Notes under the pieces: model-generated
Seen by the model: the letters and a program-made list of their open reading frames with translations, nothing else
Databases searched by the model: none
Told to the model about the DNA's origin: nothing
Shown: positions 61,741 to 64,000 of the stretch, in pieces
Position numbering within the stretch: position 1 is the stretch's first letter
Layout of the letters: each line of letters begins with the position of its first letter
Position numbers and translations under genes: made by a program
Source: an uncultured Muribaculaceae bacterium
GTDB taxonomy: Bacteria > Bacteroidota > Bacteroidia > Bacteroidales > Muribaculaceae
Length of the DNA: 64,000 nt
Direction of reading: 5' to 3'
Assembly: GCA_947628305.1 (NCBI GenBank)
Contig: CANQZG010000007.1
Span: forward strand, 1-64,000

Positions 61741-64000
61741 ATGAAACCATGGGTCGTTATCATATTCGTGTTTTGTGCGGTGGTCGCGTCGGCTGCCGGA
61801 CGTGTCAAGATACAAGGCAAGGTGACCGATGATGTCACGGGCGAGCCGGTGGAGTTTGCCACGGTCAGAATCGGTGGCACGGCTATCGGCACGTCAACAG
61901 GTCTTGACGGCGGTTATACGCTGTCATGTGCGGCTTCTGACACGATTGTGGTGCATTTTTCATGTATAGGTTACCGTGAGGCCAAACGCACGCTCATCAA
62001 TCCACGTGGCGAGCTGACTGTAAATATGCGGTTGCAAAGCAACACTCACGAATTGCAGCAGGTCGATGTCACCGAAATCAAGCAACAGACTGGCTCTATG
62101 GTCAATATTTCGACCGACGCTGTCAAGCTGTCGCCCGATGCGACGGGTGGCAGTGTCGAGGCGTTGCTTACGACCATGGCGGGTGTCAATTCTTCCAATG
62201 AGATGTCATCACAGTACTCGGTGCGCGGAGGTTCGTTTGACGAGAACAGTGTGTATATAAACGGTGTGGAGGTCTATCGTCCGCAGCTGATTTCATCGGG
62301 GCAGCAGGAAGGGTTGTCAATCATAAACCCAGACCTTGTGGGGGCAATCGGTTTCTCGACAGGAGGTTTCACGGCTGAATATGGCGACAAAATGTCGAGC
62401 GTCCTTGACATAACCTATCGTCAGCCTGAATCGTTAGAGGGTTCGGTATCGGCCTCGCTGTTGGGCGCGAGTGTGGCGTTGGGTCAGTCAAGCCGTAGGT
62501 TTTCCCAGCTGCACGGGGTCAGATACAAAAGCAACAGTTCGCTGTTGGGTTCTATGGAGACCAAGGGGGAGTATGACCCGCGATATTTTGACTATCAGAC
62601 CGATATGGTCTATTCATTCTCGCCAAAGTTTAAGGTTTCGTTCTTGGGGAATATCGCGGTTAACAATTATAAATTCACTCCTGTTGACCGAACGACCAAT
62701 TTCGGAACTTCGACCGACGCCAAGCAGTTCAAGGTCTATTTTGACGGCCATGAGAAAGATAAGTTCGAAACCTATTTCGGTGCATTGTCGTTGCAATATA
62801 TGCCCTCGAAGACGACAAATTTCACTTTGCTTGCATCGGGTTACCTCACCAATGAACTTGTTACATACGACATCTCGGGCGAGTATTGGCTTGACCAGGC
62901 CGGGACGGGGGATGTGGGCGGTGAACTTGGTGTGGGCCGTTATCAGGAACATGCCCGTAACCGCCTGAAAGCATCGGTGATGCAACTCGCGTTACGTGGT
63001 AATACGGGTATAAAGAACCATACATTGAGTTACGGTCTGTCGATGAGTCATGAGAAAATCATGGAGCGTGCACGCGAGTGGGAACGCCGTGACTCGGCAG
63101 GGTTCTCACTGCCCTCTGACCCTGATATGGTGAAGGTGATTTATAATCTTTCGTCGCATCAGGACATTTCGTCCTCCCGTCTGTCGTTTTTCGCACAGGA
63201 CAATTACCGTATCTCCACACGTGCAGGCTACCTGACACTTAACGGCGGCATACGTTGCAGCTATTGGAGTTATAACAAGGAATTCCTTGTGAGTCCACGA
63301 CTTAATCTCGGCTTCATTCCCGATGCCCATCCCCGGTGGGCGTTCCGTTTTGCCACCGGGTTATATTATCAGTCACCTTTTTACAAGGAGTACCGTCAGC
63401 CGGTTGAAACTTCCGACGGCAACTATGTCGTTCGGCTTAACGAGGGGATACGCTCGCAGCGCAGTTTTCAGGTGATTCTCGGGTCGGACTATACTTTCCG
63501 GGCGTTCAATCGTCCGTTCAAATTGTCGGGTGAGTTGTATTACAAGGCTCTAAGCAACCTGATTCCCTACGAAATAGATAACCTGAAACTGACCTATAGT
63601 GGCCTTAACGAGGCGAGCGGTTATGCCATGGGGGCCGACTTCAAACTGTTCGGCCAGTTTGTGCCCGGTTCCGATTCATGGTTGAGTTTCTCGTTGATGA
63701 ACGCCCGTGAGACGTTGCATGGCGTCAAGGTGCCCCGTCCGTCGGAGCAGCGTTATAGTGTCGCCCTGTTTTTCACCGACTATTTTCCGAAGTGGCCGAA
63801 GTTGAAATTCTCGTTGCGCGGAATTTTCTCGGATGGGCTACCGCAGACATCCCCCCATTCGTCGCGAGACAAGGGATATTTCCGAACCCCTCCCTATAAG
63901 CGTGTTGACATCGGGTTCTCCTACGCCCTGTTGTCACCGTTGAAACAGGGAGAAAGCCGTGGTGGCTTCGCGCGACACTTTAAGAGCGTATGGCTTGGAC
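61741..64000 (+). CDS. TonB-dependent receptor with carboxypeptidase-like domain, 3' truncated
   Basis: At least 753 residues; the frame is open to the window end. The signal peptide (MKPWVVIIFVFCAVVASAA) is followed by a CarbopepD_reg-like domain (VKIQGKVTDDVTGEPVEFAT ... IGTSTGLDGGYTL), a TonB plug (VEALLTTMAGVNSSNEMSSQ, SVRGGSFDENSVYINGVEV) and many beta strands of an outer-membrane barrel. It lacks a SusD partner in view and the SusC-specific linker, so it may import something other than glycans. ATG 61735 or 61696 in the same frame are alternative starts. Confidence 0.88.
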   Translation, partial: MKPWVVIIFVFCAVVASAAGRVKIQGKVTDDVTGEPVEFATVRIGGTAIGTSTGLDGGYTLSCAASDTIVVHFSCIGYREAKRTLINPRGELTVNMRLQSNTHELQQVDVTEIKQQTGSMVNISTDAVKLSPDATGGSVEALLTTMAGVNSSNEMSSQYSVRGGSFDENSVYINGVEVYRPQLISSGQQEGLSIINPDLVGAIGFSTGGFTAEYGDKMSSVLDITYRQPESLEGSVSASLLGASVALGQSSRRFSQLHGVRYKSNSSLLGSMETKGEYDPRYFDYQTDMVYSFSPKFKVSFLGNIAVNNYKFTPVDRTTNFGTSTDAKQFKVYFDGHEKDKFETYFGALSLQYMPSKTTNFTLLASGYLTNELVTYDISGEYWLDQAGTGDVGGELGVGRYQEHARNRLKASVMQLALRGNTGIKNHTLSYGLSMSHEKIMERAREWERRDSAGFSLPSDPDMVKVIYNLSSHQDISSSRLSFFAQDNYRISTRAGYLTLNGGIRCSYWSYNKEFLVSPRLNLGFIPDAHPRWAFRFATGLYYQSPFYKEYRQPVETSDGNYVVRLNEGIRSQRSFQVILGSDYTFRAFNRPFKLSGELYYKALSNLIPYEIDNLKLTYSGLNEASGYAMGADFKLFGQFVPGSDSWLSFSLMNARETLHGVKVPRPSEQRYSVALFFTDYFPKWPKLKFSLRGIFSDGLPQTSPHSSRDKGYFRTPPYKRVDIGFSYALLSPLKQGESRGGFARHFKSVWLG

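Overview
The window looks like a gut Bacteroidales chromosome, probably Muribaculaceae or a close relative. The signs are SusC/SusD pairs, promoters with a TTTG (-33) and TAnnTTTG (-7) pattern, GldH, a six-gene Na+-pumping NADH:quinone reductase, UpxY-type antitermination and C-terminal tails resembling type IX sorting domains. The family-level placement is inference. No rRNA, tRNA or CRISPR array was seen.

Region 1 (1-14.3 kb, + strand) is a capsule/exopolysaccharide locus. It starts with the tail of a UpxY/NusG-like antiterminator. Tightly packed, often overlapping genes follow: two hexapeptide acyltransferases, a Wzx flippase, a WbsX-like protein, an EpsG-type polymerase, an F420-hydrogenase-beta-like Fe-S protein, a pyruvyl transferase and three glycosyltransferases. 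A second module (10.86-14.3 kb) carries a broken second flippase, UDP-galactopyranose mutase (glf) and a DUF4422 glycosyltransferase. It is bracketed by a 194-bp direct repeat made of the 3' end and terminator of a GH95 fucosidase gene. The upstream copy runs into a mosaic scrap stitched from three genes that still exist intact downstream.

Region 2 (14.4-21.1 kb, - strand) is accessory DNA: the GH95 alpha-L-fucosidase, an A+T-rich pair of unknown secreted proteins, and a zeta-toxin-like P-loop gene with a 71-aa partner. Region 3 (21.1-40.6 kb) is mostly housekeeping. It holds a 58-aa HTH gene downstream of dnaK; a long minus-strand cluster (coiled-coil gene, zapA, candidate structured RNA, rny, PSP1/RicT, gldH, HAD, M24 peptidase, cca, queD, queE); a DUF3791-containing trio; an M18 aminopeptidase; EFR1 ferredoxin, DUF2027-Smr, uvrA and a phosphohexomutase.

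Region 4 (40.8-53.7 kb) holds a BatD-like gene and then a polysaccharide-utilisation-type locus read on the minus strand: SusC, SusD, a secreted 497-aa protein, GH92, GH28 and a histidine phosphatase. The SusC gene carries a run of 10 C's just after its only plausible start codon. With 10 C's it is out of frame; 9 or 12 would restore a full receptor with a signal peptide. This is a likely slipped-strand on/off switch and the most striking observation here. Region 5 (53.8-64 kb) holds nqrABCDEF, a HAD/DegT aminotransferase pair and a TonB-dependent receptor cut by the window end. REP-like palindromes sit between genes of the locus and of the nqr operon.
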